Shown here one piece after another: positions 22,493 through 34,947 of a stretch of 64,000 nucleotides of DNA (positions within the stretch are counted from its first letter, which is position 1; each line of letters starts with the position of its first letter). Source of the stretch: Sparassis latifolia (lineage: Eukaryota > Basidiomycota > Agaricomycetes > Polyporales > Sparassidaceae); assembly GCA_018466975.1 (NCBI GenBank), contig CM031560.1:2542001-2606000 (forward strand). Reading direction: 5' to 3'. The position numbers were made by a program, and so were the translations under genes. Under the pieces are notes generated by a model. It had not been told where the DNA came from and made no database searches. It saw only the letters and a list, made by a program, of their open reading frames with translations.

Positions 22493-25400
22493 ATGTCTGA
22501 CCCACCGAAGAAACCAGGTTCGCTGCGCGACCGCATCGCTGCCTTCGAGAACAAGGGCTCTACGCCCGCGGCAGCTCCACCTCCCATACCTCGCCCAAAG
22601 CCCGCCGGCGGTGTCTCGTGGAAACCCCGCCCACGCTCTCCGCCGTCTTCCCCGCCTCAGGGCGATGCCGCGGTCGCCCATGAGAAGCCTGTGGGTACGA
22701 TGTCCGCTGCAGACGCGAAGGAGAGCATCGGCAAGGGCGGCAGCCTCAAAGACCGCATGGCTGCGCTTCAAGGGCTCTCTGCGTTCGGCGGCGGAGCGCC
22801 GTCTCCCCCACCCAAGCCCACCAGCGAGAAGCCCAAGTGGAAGCCGCCTCCCGTCGTGCATAAGGTCCCGGCAGAAGGCGATGATGAGGAGGAAGAACCA
22901 CCGAAGGCGCATGCGGAAACTAGTGCTGAGGAGCATGCTGAGCCGGTTGGAGGAGAAGAGCATGCGAGTGAGGCGACGGCTGAAGGGGAAGAGGCGCAGG
23001 CTGGGCCTGATCCTGTGGAGGAAGAGAGGCAGCGTCGTGCTGCAATTGCTGCGCGCATGGCTCGGCTTGGAGGTGCTAGGGTCGGGATGTCCCCGCCCGT
23101 GTTTGGCAGGAAGCCAGAGGTGAAGAAGGTCGAAACGCACAAGGACGAGGAAGAGAAGCCAGCGGAACATGCAGCTGCAACGTCTCCCGAAGGTTAGGAT
23201 CCCAAGATAATCTCGAACATATACTGACATCGGTCACTTCCAGACGCCGCTGCATCCCATCCTACTGAACTTACTGAGGCAGCCGTTGCACAACAGTCAA
23301 ACACGGACGCGAGTGCAGGTAAGCATATCTCTACTCCGACACTAGACTATAAACTCGGTCTCTGGGCCCGTCATAATGTGGTGGTCGCCGGTCGCCGGTC
23401 GCCAGGTAATCCTACCCATTTTCTACTTCATCCGTTTTAAAAGCTCGTTTGATTCGTCTCTTTATCATGATCACTCGTTCAGATGTTTGAAGAGATTTGG
23501 ATATTCTGTTGACGCCAGAGACCTGAGTTTGTCACCGGGCATTGTCTCTTGAGTCTGCTAGGTACAGTGCTGATAACATTACTACAGACTACTCTGACGG
23601 TAAAGACACTGGAGGCAAGGATTCTGCATCTCTTTTATCAACAGACTCTGCCTCCTCTGGCGTGCGCTCGTCGCCCATGCCAGTTCCCGCTGGTCCTCGC
23701 CGAGCTGTGCCTCCGAGAAAGCGCGTAGCAAAGTCTCCCGCGCCGCCCGCGCCAGTGCTCGACGAGGTCATTCACGAGAGTCCTTCCCCGATTCCAGGCA
23801 CAACTCCGGAGATAGCCTCGGCGGAGTCTAGCGAGGGTACTTCTGTTGAGGTGAAGGACCTGGAACCACATGGCAATCGTCAGCCTGAGATCACGCACTC
23901 GCAGGTCGCTCTGGTTGAGGCCGAAATCGCCAAGGCCGAGGAGAAGCACGAAGCTCCTGTCGAGACCCCCAAAGTTCGTCAAGCGATTGAAGAGGTACCG
24001 CAGCCGATCGCGGAGCCGACTGCCAAAGTTTACCATCCCGAGCCGGTCGAAGTGGAGGAGCGACTCGAAGTTGCAGAAGCGGAGGTTCCTGAGGTTGCCG
24101 CTGCAACTGAGGAAGCCCCTGTTCAAGCCGCTGCTGAGGAGTCCGCCGAGGAAACCGAAGAGGACGTGGTCGCTCGCCGCAAGCGCATCACCGAGCGGTT
24201 GGCCAAGTCGGGTGGTGTTAGTTCACTTGGCGGAACATCCTCTCTTGCAGCGCCCCCAATTGTAACGGCCCAGCGACATGAGAGCCTTAGCCGAAAGAGT
24301 ACTGACTCGGACGTCGTCTCACCCCGCAGTCCTATTCGACGGGCAAGCACCGACTCGACTAAATCCTACATCCACCCTGCTAGTCGCGTCGTCACAGAGC
24401 CGCCAACGGTGTCCGAATCACTGGGTAGGAAGGGTAGCGTCGGTTCCGTCCATTCGAATGTCGAAGCAGAGGAGCCGGTTAAGAGGTTATCTCAGGATGG
24501 TGAATTTTAATGCCCTTATGCTGCGTGCAGGCGGCCGCGATATACGAGTAGTTATTGATCGATCTGTTTTCCTGTAGATCAACGAACTGTGCTTGCTGAA
24601 CATATCCTCAGCGAGGAGCCGCGTGAGGAAGATGTTGAGCATGCATACGGCGGCGACGTTGAATCCACCCGCGAGGCGGCACATGAATTGCATCTGGAAG
24701 ACGTCGAAGAGGACGACGAAGGGGAAGAAGCAGAAAGCGACTATCACGAGACCGAGTCTGAGCAGATCGCCTACGATAAGCATACTATTTCGGCCGCAGC
24801 TGAGAATGATGAGCGCCATGTCGCTCCTTCGCATGACGACATTGTCGACGATCACAGACAGGAATCACCAGCCGCAGTCCTCCACGACGAGTCTCCGGTT
24901 CGTCCACCCCATATTGCGAGAGCTCTCCCGCCTCCACCAACGGCGCCTGTCTTAGAGTCTCTGGTACCAGCACCAGCGCCGCCTCCTGTGTTGTCTCCGC
25001 GTGTCCCGACGAAGAGACTGTCCGTACCTCCCCCTCCGAGAGTGCCCCCGCCACCGCCGAGAGAAGCATCTACCGAGGAATTCGAGCCAGTGCTCTCCCC
25101 CCCTCCTCCGGTTCGTAGCTCTTCCTTGCATCGCCTATCCGTACCGCCACCTCCTCGCATTCCTCCTCCCCCACCACTTATAACAGAACTTGCGGAAGGG
25201 GAGGAAGAATCGCTTCCACCTCGCAGGAGGGCTTCATTGCCACCGGCGCATCCTGAACGCACGCGGTTCATCGGAACAGAAACGCCTGCGTCGGATTCGG
25301 ATGAGTTCGTGGACACGGAGTATCATCGGATATCCACGTACTCGCAGCCGGAATCAACATCAATATACGAGGATGACGAGCAGGAGCGCGAAGCGCAGGA

Positions 25401-27719
25401 ACTCGAGCCAGAGTATGAAGTAGCCACTGGACCGTACGAAGTTAGCGAGCCCGACGAAATTGAAGAGGAAGAGGATGTCACGCCACCACCACCTCCTCGA
25501 CGAGTTTCGCTCCCGCCACCGCCCCCTGTGAGTCATCATCAAGAGGTTGAGTCTGTAGAGGAAGTGGTACTCCCTCCTCCGCCTGTCCCACCACAACGCA
25601 AACCTAGCATCGCGTCTCGTGCATCTTTGAGTCCCGTGAGGCGAATGTCGGCGGAGGCACCACCGTCGCCCAGCTCGGTGAAAACGCCGACCCGCCCGCC
25701 GCCAGCCGCTCAAGAAAAAGAGATACTGCACGAATCTGATGTCGGTGAGTATGCGGCTATGATTAAGCAAGTTCTTCCATCTCATTTAAATTTTTTCAGA
25801 CCCGATCGACCCAGCTTTCTACCGTCCACAGAAGCCTACACCCGCTATGTCTGACACGATTCGTCCGGACACTGTCTCTGAAGCGGCGACATCAGGCGTC
25901 CAGCGACAGCCCTCTTCTCAGCCTATGCAAGCACCCCGTCCACCTGCTCCGGCCACTGATAAAGAGCAGACACCTACCGAAAAGCCGGAGCCAGAGGAAG
26001 AATCTGAACAGACGCGACGTCATACCATTGCCGAACGAATGGCCAAACTGGGAGGGATCAGATTTGGAGCTCCTCTTCCACCGCCTGTCCGTCCTCCCCA
26101 ACCGACGCGACCTACCTCCGAGGAGGTCGATCACTCTGGAGAGTCAGCAGCATCTGGAGAACAACCAGAATCTGAGCAGCCGCCGGAAGAGGAGGACGAA
26201 TTTGCACGGAAGCAGCGTATTGCTGCAAGGATAGCGGGAATGGGAGGAATGCGATTTGGAATGTTGCCTACGCCCATGGCGCCTCCTGCTCCGCAGTCGG
26301 CCCGACCTGCTCAGGAGGACGTTGAGGAAGTCAGGGCACCCCCGCCGCCTCATCGCACGTTACCGGTTCCTCCACCCCCGCCTCCGGCGACTCGCGAAGA
26401 TGAAGAAGAATTGGAGAGCGTAAGCATCACTGACGAAGGTGAACATATTGAGCTAGAAGAGAGTGAGGCTGAAGAAGTCACATATGCAGACGTTGAGGAA
26501 GAGATTCCTCCTCCTGTTCCTTTCCGAGGAGGTAGACACCCTCCCACGCAAGAAGTGCAGCGCGCGCCGCTTGTGCCTCAGGTAACGCGTCCACCTGTGC
26601 CACAAGTAACTCGTCCTCCTGTACCATCGGTACCTTCACCTACTGCTGCGTCTCCACGAACAAGCAGGGCAATTCCTCCTCAGTCACCGGCGTCATTCGG
26701 CTATCCACCGGCCCCGGCTCCTCCGCCTCCCTCGACTCGCCCATCAGTCCCTATCCACGAGTCGCACAGTGACTACGTCATGGTTGATGAAGCTGAGGCT
26801 GTGGACAACTATCCGCGCGTACCGCCACCCCGTACTGCTAGCATGAAGGTGCGTCTTCCTGCACGTTCTGTACCGCCGCCTCCGCCGCTACAACCTCATC
26901 CCATGGAATCGGGTGACTCCCAGTGGGAAATGCCAAATGTTCCTCAAGTCGACTTCGGTGGCGAGACCGACTTGTCGCTTTCAGCGCAGTGGTCTGAAGA
27001 TTCCACTAGCTATCCTCCGCCCCCCTCAGCCAAGACGAACGCCTCGAGACCGTCCAGTCAAATTCCCTCGGGACATGCTGCGTCGTCTCATGTAGGACAA
27101 CAGCTCACAGCAGATGATCTCGTGGCACAGTGGGGTCGTGTAGGTGTTCAGATACACGAAGTTGCATCCGTGTCGTTCGAGAAGTCGAAGAAAGCATTGA
27201 TTGGTGATGGCTCTTACGTCGGATTCGTCACTGCAGTGCTCAGTGAAGTACCCAATGCTGTCCAGCCTGTCCCTCCCTACGACTCGTTCGGGTATCTCAT
27301 CTATGCGCAGACGGGCTCGGCTGTGCAGAGGCGTGCGAGTGACCTCCTACCTGGCGACATCATCGTTGTGCATGATGCGAAGTTCAAGGGGCACAAGGGT
27401 CTGCAGACATATCACCAGAATGTTGGCGTGGGTCAGCCGCTTATCGCCATCATCGGGGACTACGAAGTGAAGAAAGCGAAGGTGAAGGTATTCCAAGCAA
27501 ATCAGCATGTCGGCCAGCAGGTATGTGGCGTTGGTTCCAAATACAGCTACATCGACTTACGACTTACTCGACTTTTCGCAGAGCGTTGAGTCTGCGAGTT
27601 ACCGTCTGGAGGATCTCAAGAGTGGTTCCGTTAAGGTGCGCTCTTACCCATGCAGGCCCTGTGTAAGGGTTACATGCTTACTATCATTCTCCTAGGTGTA
27701 CCGAGTCCTGGAGAAGTGA
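22493..27719 (+). CDS. BBC1/AIM3-like proline-rich actin-patch protein
   Basis: Likely cortical actin-patch/endocytosis scaffold related to Bbc1 and Aim3. Exons 22493-23192, 23244-23318, 23588-24499, 24578-25744, 25800-27520, 27582-27635 and 27696-27719 join in frame to 1,550 residues. The C-terminal ~190 residues form the conserved folded domain shared by BBC1 and AIM3 (DDLVAQWGRVGVQIHEVA, SYVGFVTAVLSEVP, LLPGDIIVVHDAKFKGHKG, then SYRLEDLKSGSVKVYRVLEK). The rest is disordered: many polyproline runs that should bind SH3 or profilin-type partners, and four repeats of an Arg-rich helix motif (forms RIAARIAGMGGMRFG, TIAERMAKLGGIRFG, RITERLAKSGG, AIAARMARLGG). No SH3 domain is seen at the N-terminus (MSDPPKKPGSLRDRIAAFE), which is more like AIM3. 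The 269-nt intron 23319-23587 could hide a small exon. Confidence 0.82.
23383..23406. repeat. Short tandem repeat ggtcgcc in an intron
   Basis: Three consecutive copies of a 7-bp unit lie inside the long second intron of the BBC1-like gene. Likely a variable microsatellite. Confidence 0.75.
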
Positions 27720-28607
27720 AGAGTGGACTTCAATTCTCGTTTGGAACGCTACTGTGTAGCCGGAAATGTTTGTGTAATCTAGTTTTGTCCATCCACTCAG
27801 TCATCGTGTGCGCATTTGTATACATAATTTCACAGTACTTCGTGTATATTCGACGGAGCTTCAGCAATATACATGTCATATAGCTGATTTCGCAGGTATG
27901 AACTAGAAATTCGGGAGGTAAATAGCCACAATCGCAAGAGTGACAAAACTCGGGCGTAACGTTCAGGCCAAAGGAGTCAATTCTTACTATGAAGGAATAT
28001 TCCGATCGCTGCTGTCGACTTGTGCATCGTTTCATTACAGATCACGATGCATGCGTGATAATCGATAAGCGCTAAGCGCCCACCTGCAATCTTAACGGAA
28101 GCCTCACCGTGACGGTACTCAAGTCTTAGAGCTTGAAACTGCAAGCTTCAGCTTCAAGCTTCAAGCCCAAGAGTCGTGCATTTGTCTGTCAGCTAGCGGG
28201 GTCTATTTTTCTGCTTCAGGACCGTGACTGGCAACACCTGCAGCACAACAACTGAGCTAAACGTTATGGGTCACTCGGAGATGGTGCACGCCCGGTTCTG
28301 CTCAGTCTGGCGGTCTACATACTTGTGGAACGCTCGCTGCATTTGCTTGTCTCAGAGACGCCCTATTGTCTATTTTATGCACTGCTTACCGGGATGGAGC
28401 TTCGTCGCCACTCCTATCTGTATCTGCTTACTATGTGTTATGGAGGCAAAGAGCGGTTGTGGTTAAATGCTGGACGTATAGATACCCGCGTCGTGCGACG
28501 CGCTTGGTCTCGCTGTCCTGACGCAATGCCTTCTCTCTGAGGCGTCCTCGCCCTCACAAGCCGTCTCGTTCAATATTCGATGTAATAAAATCCATATATG
28601 CTCCTGA
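27720..28607. other. Intergenic stretch, no supportable gene
   Basis: About 890 bases between the BBC1-like and F-box genes. The largest ORF (minus 27730-28035) is compositionally unremarkable. A short direct-repeat-like run (aagcttcagcttcaagcttc) occurs near 28142-28165. It may contain the first exon and promoter of the F-box gene. Confidence 0.5.
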
Positions 28608-30131
28608 GTGAGTTATGTTCCAGTTCACCTCTATAACGAAACATTGACGCTTATAAGGAGGAAGAATGTGGCCCATCGTAAGCTTAAGCCAAAGATATGC
28701 GGTCTCACGTATCTCTCACCCTGTTCGCGTGTAGTCCAAATATATTCTCAAACTCGCTCTTCCAGTAACTTCCTGCGAGCACATCCCATCACCCTATTGC
28801 CAAACGAGATCTTAGGGTTCCTCTTCGTTCTTGGAGCACAAGATGATGACATGCTGCCTATGCGGGTCTCGCATGTATGTAGAACTTGGCGCGATCTAGC
28901 CCAGCATACACCTGCGCTGTGGAGGCGCATCAGCCTCGACTCGCGCTCTTACATGTGGACGCAGCGCATACTACGAGCGAAGGCGTGCACTCTCGACATA
29001 GAGCTTGTTCCTCCACTCTATTGGGCAACCCGCATCCAATATCACGATGCACAGGCAGTCTTACTGTGCATGCACCTCATCATGCCCCACATCTCTCGCT
29101 GGCGTTCACTCGAGATCAGGTTTGCCACATACGCCCCGTATCTGTGGAATGCGGCGCTATCTGCGTGTTGTGGGCATAGTCCCAGACTGCGCGCATTCGC
29201 TTTACAGGAGCTTATACTGGTCTACCCTGGAAATGACGACACGAAGGAGTTTGCCTTATTCGACGGCGTCGCACCACGGCTTCGCAAGGTCACTCTATGT
29301 GGCATCCGACTGGCGTGGCTGCCGTCCCTATTTCAGCACCTCACCTCCCTCGATTATACCCACCATGGTTTCACTCAAGCGAACGAGGCGGTTTCAGAAA
29401 TTTTGTACATGCTCAATGTCTCTGCGTGTCTGCGAGAGTTGCGGCTTACCTTTCCGTGGACAGCAGACGGTATAGCTAGCCGCGTGGCGCCTTCATCGCG
29501 CTCAGTACATTTGCCATTCCTCCGCACGCTCGAGCTGCACATTGAGGGCCGTACCATCCCCTCCATGGTCCTCTATCTTCTTGCGTACGTCTCTCTTCCC
29601 GCTGTGCATACCTTCCGTCTTTCCTCCCGTCCGGTTTTCGACTTTCACCGCCCTCAGCCGACGGTTTTTCCCCACTTGCGCCGCGTTCTGCGCGTCCTGC
29701 CGCCGCTTGTCACGCTCGAATACCTCTACCTTGAACATTGCTGGCTCGATGCACACTTCACATGTGCGCTTGTGCAGAGCCTGCCTCGCCTGGCGCATCT
29801 TACTCTACGTGGGACGCTCATTCTCGATTCGCTCCTTATCGCTCTTGGTGGGGTACTTTGGGGACGGGTGCGTAGTACTGGCGTGTGTCTGCAGTTGCTG
29901 GAGCTCGTTCAGTGTGAACTCGCGTCGGGCCAGGGGTTGGTGGCCGCTGTCAGCCGCAGGGCTCGTACTGCCTCGTGTATCTCCGAGGTACACCTTCGGG
30001 ACTGTGTGGGTATTGATCTGGTGGCCGTAGGCAGCCTGAGAAGGAGTGGCGTCAGATTAAAGATTTGGAAGCATGGGGCAGAGGTTGACACTGCGAAGCT
30101 TGGGACGGTCTCTCGCCGGGGAGTTCACTAG
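28608..30131 (+). CDS. F-box protein, first exon(s) unresolved
   Basis: Substrate adaptor of an SCF-type ubiquitin ligase by family. One long open frame runs to a stop at 30129-30131. It has an F-box at ITLLPNEILGFLFVLGAQ ... MRVSHVCRTWRDLAQHTPALW (about 28780-28930), followed by a Leu-rich region with short beta-alpha segments (TLCGIRLAWLPSLFQHL, HLTLRGTLILDSLL, LQLLELVQCELASG) typical of the degenerate LRR tails in agaricomycete F-box families. The frame opens with GTG, not ATG, and the first in-frame ATG lies within the F-box. The real start is therefore probably in an upstream exon, with an acceptor such as the cttccag before 28765. Target unknown. Confidence 0.75.
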   Translation: MSYVPVHLYNETLTLIRRKNVAHRKLKPKICGLTYLSPCSRVVQIYSQTRSSSNFLRAHPITLLPNEILGFLFVLGAQDDDMLPMRVSHVCRTWRDLAQHTPALWRRISLDSRSYMWTQRILRAKACTLDIELVPPLYWATRIQYHDAQAVLLCMHLIMPHISRWRSLEIRFATYAPYLWNAALSACCGHSPRLRAFALQELILVYPGNDDTKEFALFDGVAPRLRKVTLCGIRLAWLPSLFQHLTSLDYTHHGFTQANEAVSEILYMLNVSACLRELRLTFPWTADGIASRVAPSSRSVHLPFLRTLELHIEGRTIPSMVLYLLAYVSLPAVHTFRLSSRPVFDFHRPQPTVFPHLRRVLRVLPPLVTLEYLYLEHCWLDAHFTCALVQSLPRLAHLTLRGTLILDSLLIALGGVLWGRVRSTGVCLQLLELVQCELASGQGLVAAVSRRARTASCISEVHLRDCVGIDLVAVGSLRRSGVRLKIWKHGAEVDTAKLGTVSRRGVH

Positions 30132-30498
30132 TTTCCTCATTTTCGTCCCAGCCCGACCTCCTGATGCCACTGCTCTAGATCTCCTTATGCCCTTCGTCCT
30201 CCTCAGGTCTCTGCTAGTGGTGATGTTCCGATTGAGCCTCTAATTCACAGTAATCGCAGACATGTATTTACAGTATATGCTCTTTCGACCTAGTTGTGAA
30301 CTCACGCGTGTGACGATGACGTCCGGGCTCTTGCTCACTCATAAACCGCAAATTCGCTGTATTTCGCATGTCTTATGCACAACTTGTAGAACAGTAGAAA
30401 TACAATCGGACCATACATCAATGGAGGTCTAGATGGCTGAGTACATACAAAGATTCTACAAGGGTATGGCTTCCTCTACGTTATACACAGGCCAGAGA
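30132..30498. other. Convergent spacer
   Basis: Region between the 3' ends of the F-box gene (plus) and the SDR gene (minus). No ORF or repeat of note. Confidence 0.6.
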
Positions 30499-31632
30499 TC
30501 ATTGCGTGGACGGATTGACCGCAGTGTAGCCTCCGTCAATGATGATGTCCTGGCCATTGGTGTAGCACCCTGCTGGCGATGCGAGGTAGATGACTGTCCC
30601 TGCCACCTCCTGTGCACTACAACCAAAGTCAGCTACTGGCCACAAATCCTATGAGAAGGCCACGCACGTCCCGGGCCTGTTCGCGGGCACGGGGATGAGT
30701 CCCTTGCCAACGATGTTCACCTTGTCTGGCCCAATAGTGTCGAAGGTCATCTCCGATTCGTACACGCCGGGTGCGACGCCGCATACACGCACGGGTACCT
30801 TCTTCAGTGCGAATTCTGTCGCGAGCATCTTCGTCAAATGCGACGCAGCAGCCTTCGAGCTGTTATAACCAAACTGGAAGCCCGGTTGCCTTATCAGCGG
30901 AAGTACGAAGGAAAGTGGGAGGAAAAGACACGGTACTGACGTGGTTCTGCGCTACCTTGATATACCCGCTGATGCTCGTAATGTTAATCACGCAGGACGG
31001 GTACCCCACGACGTCCGTGCTGCCCTTGGCGAGCAAACCGAGGAAAGCAGTAGTGACGAAGAAGATGGAAAAGGTGTTGCTGCTGTACACGCCTGCCCAC
31101 TCCTCGAAGGACTCGTTGTTGAAGAGCGCGCGTCCCAGCGTCTCAGCGTCCGCGTGTTGCGGCGCAGACATATCGTTCAGAAAGGGTGAAACGGGTCCCG
31201 TCTGTCCCGCGCTGGGTCGCGTGATGGACCATGAGAAACGGAATCATTGTGGGAGAAATATTGGCAGACGCACTTGTTCACGAGGATATGTAGCTTTCCT
31301 TCCTTCTCCGCGATGAGCTCTTGGGCGGCGGATATGCTTGTGCGATCGGTGACATCTAACTGCAGACTGGCATCCACCCGTGAATGTCAGAGATTGAGTA
31401 ACATGTGCGAGAGCACCCACGGGATGATCGACCCCTTCGCCGCACTGTCCTGCGCCCACGCCGCAGCTACCCTTTCCAATACCTCCAAACGTCGCCCTGT
31501 TATGTAGACTTTCGCACCGTTTGCTGAGAGGCCGCGCGCGATCATCCAGCCGATCCCAGTGCCACCGCCAGTAACCAACGCGATGCGACCGTCGAGCTTG
31601 AACAGCTTATCAACGTGCATCGTCTCAGCCAT
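30499..31632 (-). CDS. Short-chain dehydrogenase/reductase (SDR)
   Basis: NAD(P)H-dependent oxidoreductase of the classical SDR family, closest in feel to the RhlG/3-oxoacyl-reductase-like fungal group; substrate not predictable. Exons 31421-31632, 31274-31366, 30941-31211, 30668-30873 and 30499-30616 join in frame to 299 residues. Motifs in order: cofactor loop TGGGTGIG (residue ~19), ILVNNAG, catalytic Ser in INITSISG, catalytic YNSSK (Tyr and Lys), VCGVAPGVYESEM, and C-terminal YTNGQDIIIDGGYT. The NNAG motif is recreated exactly across the intron 31212-31273, which confirms that junction. Start: MAETMHVDKLF. The protein is complete, without signal peptide, so probably cytosolic. Confidence 0.9.
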
Positions 31633-32936
31633 CGTGGATGTGGGTGTGGGATGCAATCAAGAGTGAAGAGAGTGCAAGCATCGTGTGGACGATATGGAAG
31701 AGATTTATGGCACACGGTTTTCCTGCTGTCGGGCGGCCGGGCCGTTGGACGCCTGCCGTACCTCTGCAAGAGGTAACGAGAGGTTAACCGCGAGTAAATA
31801 CGAGAAGTCTCAACTAGCAGACGTAACGTTGAGAGCACATGAGGTAATGTTCACCAAGGCGAGTGAGACGTTGTAGTGGAAGAGGTGTTTAAAGTTTGAG
31901 TGTGGGAACATAAGTATGGCGTCAATCCATAGCAATGCATCCAGGACTGAGCAATTTCCGTTCACGATGTTGGTCGAACAGAATACGTTCTACCGCATAT
32001 CAGAAAAAATGGCTGTAAAAATACCTGAATATGAAGGCAATACTCAGAGCTCCATTTCGAGGTCCACTTACCGGTTTATGCTCTTTTTGATCTGGTCCGG
32101 GCTTAAGAACGATAGTGTTGAACGGAATATTGTACCGCAGGGTAGGACCAGAACAACATCTGACAAAGGAACCGCATTATATCCTCAAATCTATATAACC
32201 AAGACGTCATGCTGGTACAGGACCGTTGCTGAAATGCTGTGTTGTGACTCACCCAATGATATAGGATTATTATTAGGGACACCGAGGATTGTATGGTTGG
32301 CATACCGTATGGGCTGCCGCAACTTGTTATCCATTATGGGGCACAGATTTCAGCTTTGGAACAGCTGCAGCCTCTGTGGTCAAGTTCAGGATCGTATAGC
32401 ATTGTCGGGCACACTGAACGACGTCATCATTCCCAGGTGTTGTAATCAATGCGGCGTCTGGACACTACAGATTTCCATTTGACTCGTGCCTGTCTGTTGC
32501 CACATCGGACCATGGCCATTCCAAACTTTGAAGTGTTTTGCAGTGAGAATGGAATAGCGGGCTTGCACAGACAAGATTAATACGAGGAAAGGCTTCAGTG
32601 AAGAGTTACATTCTAGTGCGAATCGTTAGGGTGCTACCGCAGAAACGGGGAAACGAGTAATGTTGGCTAGCCGGCTGGCTCATCAGCAAAAGTGTCCAAA
32701 CTCTGCAACGCCAGGCAGGGTTTGTAAGCAGGGGTCAGATTGCGTCGCGATGCAGCGAGCTGTAAAAGGCAAGCGAGGTGGTATGAGTTTGCATGTCAAA
32801 GTCCTCCCGACATAGATATGCATATCCCGGCAGAGTCCGGTTGGGTATGCAGACGGTATACAGACGTAGGCAGTTATTCTGTATATAGCTGGATATTATA
32901 TACAAGGGTGTGACATTACTCTCGAGTACTCGCGTG
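31633..32936. other. Gene-poor stretch next to the transposon relic
   Basis: About 1.3 kb with short ORFs only; the largest (31916-32482, plus, 188 codons) shows no domain, no intron signals and odd composition. Part of it may belong to the transposon remnant that follows, whose outer end I could not define. Confidence 0.45.
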
Positions 32937-34757
32937 CTACAGCGGCGCATAGCCTTCATCGCCGTACTCGTCCTCTTCACCATCCTCGCCGTCCTCCGGA
33001 CCAAGATCTTCCTCCTCGTGATCAATCCCTTCATCTCCAGCGCCCTCCTCGTCTTCTTCGTCGTCCGAAATATCATAGCCGTAGTCGTCTTCTTCCTGTG
33101 CAATCGGGCCTTCGTCTTCGTCTTCGTGTTCATCTTCGTCTTCGTCTTGCACTCTCGAGTCCACAGATTGATTGTCATCATCCGATTCATCGTCGTCTAT
33201 GTCCATCCCATCATTGTCCTCCGTGGGGGAGACACTGGCTCCCTTGTGTCCGACAGCACCACCGAGGTATCTCATAAACATGTCACGATCGATGAACCTG
33301 AGCGACAGTAAGAAGAATAAAATGAAGGAAATAATAGCAAACACGTACATATTAACGTAATAGAATTGCCAGTCCTCATCGTTGTTGTCAGACCGTCACG
33401 CAACGGAAGGAGGTAAAAGACTTGATGTTCATCCATGTGCGAATGCTGGAATAAGGTGAACACCTCGGAGAACTTCATCAGGATTGAGGAATCCAAATGG
33501 CTTGTAATCGTCAACATCAACGAAGCCGACGCGGTGCAAGCGGCAGGTCCCGAAGCCACCAGGTGCTGTAAGATCACGACCGAACCAACGGACCCACAGA
33601 AAGTCCATGTGTCGCGGTTGTCGGGATATCGAAGGCATCTGATGTCTGAGAATGCTTGTCTAGGCGTTTGAGCTCGCGCGCAGCACTGAAGTTCTGGAGG
33701 TGATTGGCATCGAAGTCGTCTGCGAGCAACACATCGTGAATGAGACTGTCCACTTCGGAGATTGACTTCATATCAGAAGTGCCGTACATCCAGTTTAACA
33801 GCCGGTAGGTAGTGACGTTCAGGAAGGGAGTGAATTATCGCGGGTACTTTGCAGAGTATCTGTAAAGGTTTCGCGAAGACGGTGAAGTGGATTACGTCCA
33901 CACAAAGTTGTTTCTGGTGTGGTAATGAACGTCGGTGAGTCACACAGAGAATCCAGAATTGTTTCGTCCTCTGGGTCCTTCTGGGGTTTGACGCTGTATA
34001 CACGATACAAACCAAATTCATTCGGCTCAGTCTTGATCGAGAGCTCAGCTGTGTCTATAGCGGGGACATTCTCCACTACCAAAGCAGCAAATTCGGCAGT
34101 TGGGTCTTGCTGCCCCTGCAAAGTGTCCACCTGGCCATGATATGGCCTAAATACCCTCTGTTCTCGCGGCGGCCTGCGTATATGCGCCGGTATACCACGG
34201 AACGGTTGTGGAAGATAGTCAGCCAGACCTTTTGGCACGCGAAGTCATCGTCCAGATCATGTTGTGACTTCAGGAATGGCATCTACTTCAGCCGCAGGTG
34301 CAGGCTCGATCGGCATGCCTTCTGCTGCATCGTACCCGAGGTCACCAGGTTCAAACAGAGCCTAACACATATTCAGTACAACATCAGAATGAAAAATGCA
34401 TGTTGTAGAAGCAACAGAATATATTCCCATGAATCAGGCCCGGCAGTGACGGCTAAAACACTCAAATCGGCACAACTAGTAACGTACAGGTTCTATCTCT
34501 TGCACTGGTTTGGCTCGTATATCTCTTATCTCCCTAGCGCATATTTTCTTCTCTTTCTTCTCCGCTTTCTTCCTCAGGTGTTTGACTTCGTGCACATGCA
34601 GCCCTTTGCGTGTAAGCTCACGGTTTTTCTTGCATCCGCCACCACCTGTGTGATTGCTGAGTCCTCGGGCATGCTTAAATTCCTTGAGGCATCCTAGGCA
34701 CTTCAGTGTCATATATATAGATAGCAGGAATATCAGTAGCAGAGGTGCCAGCCGCAT
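32937..34757 (-). pseudogene. Plavaka-like (KDZ) transposase relic lacking its catalytic core
   Basis: On the minus strand the 5' piece (34476-34757) encodes CLGCLKEFKHARGLSNH, a zinc-finger-like N-terminus. Next comes RVPKGLADYLPQPFRG followed by TEPNEFGLYRVY and DSLCDSPTFIT (34240-33900), blocks I associate with the N-terminal part of basidiomycete Plavaka transposases. Then, with no RNase-H-like catalytic region between, it jumps to the C-terminal blocks YKPFGFLNPDEVLRGVHLIP, EDWQFYYVN and FIDRDMFMRYLGG, the last across a 50-nt intron near 33300-33350. An acidic Asp/Glu-rich tail follows. At least four in-frame TGA stops interrupt it (34257-34259, 34245-34247, 33429-33431, 33396-33398). 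Family assignment from memory of conserved blocks. Confidence 0.65.
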
Positions 34758-34947
34758 TTAGCCAAGAGAGAGAGCCTATGGAGAGGTGGTCGAGACTTAG
34801 GATTATCGTCTGCAGGAGCGACCACGTGACAGACGCGAAAACGCGTTGGGGCACTGCGTGACCGTGTCCTCTATACACGCCTCTGCCCTTGCACAGCCAA
34901 TATCCACCTGCTGATCCTTGCGTTATCCCTCTGGTATTAATCTCATC

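Noticed and set aside
24852..25316. Gly-rich minus-strand ORF
   Set aside because: Antisense image of polyproline codons in the BBC1-like gene.
31916..32482. 188-codon ORF (plus) as a gene
   Set aside because: No recognisable motif, no intron signals, next to repeat relics.
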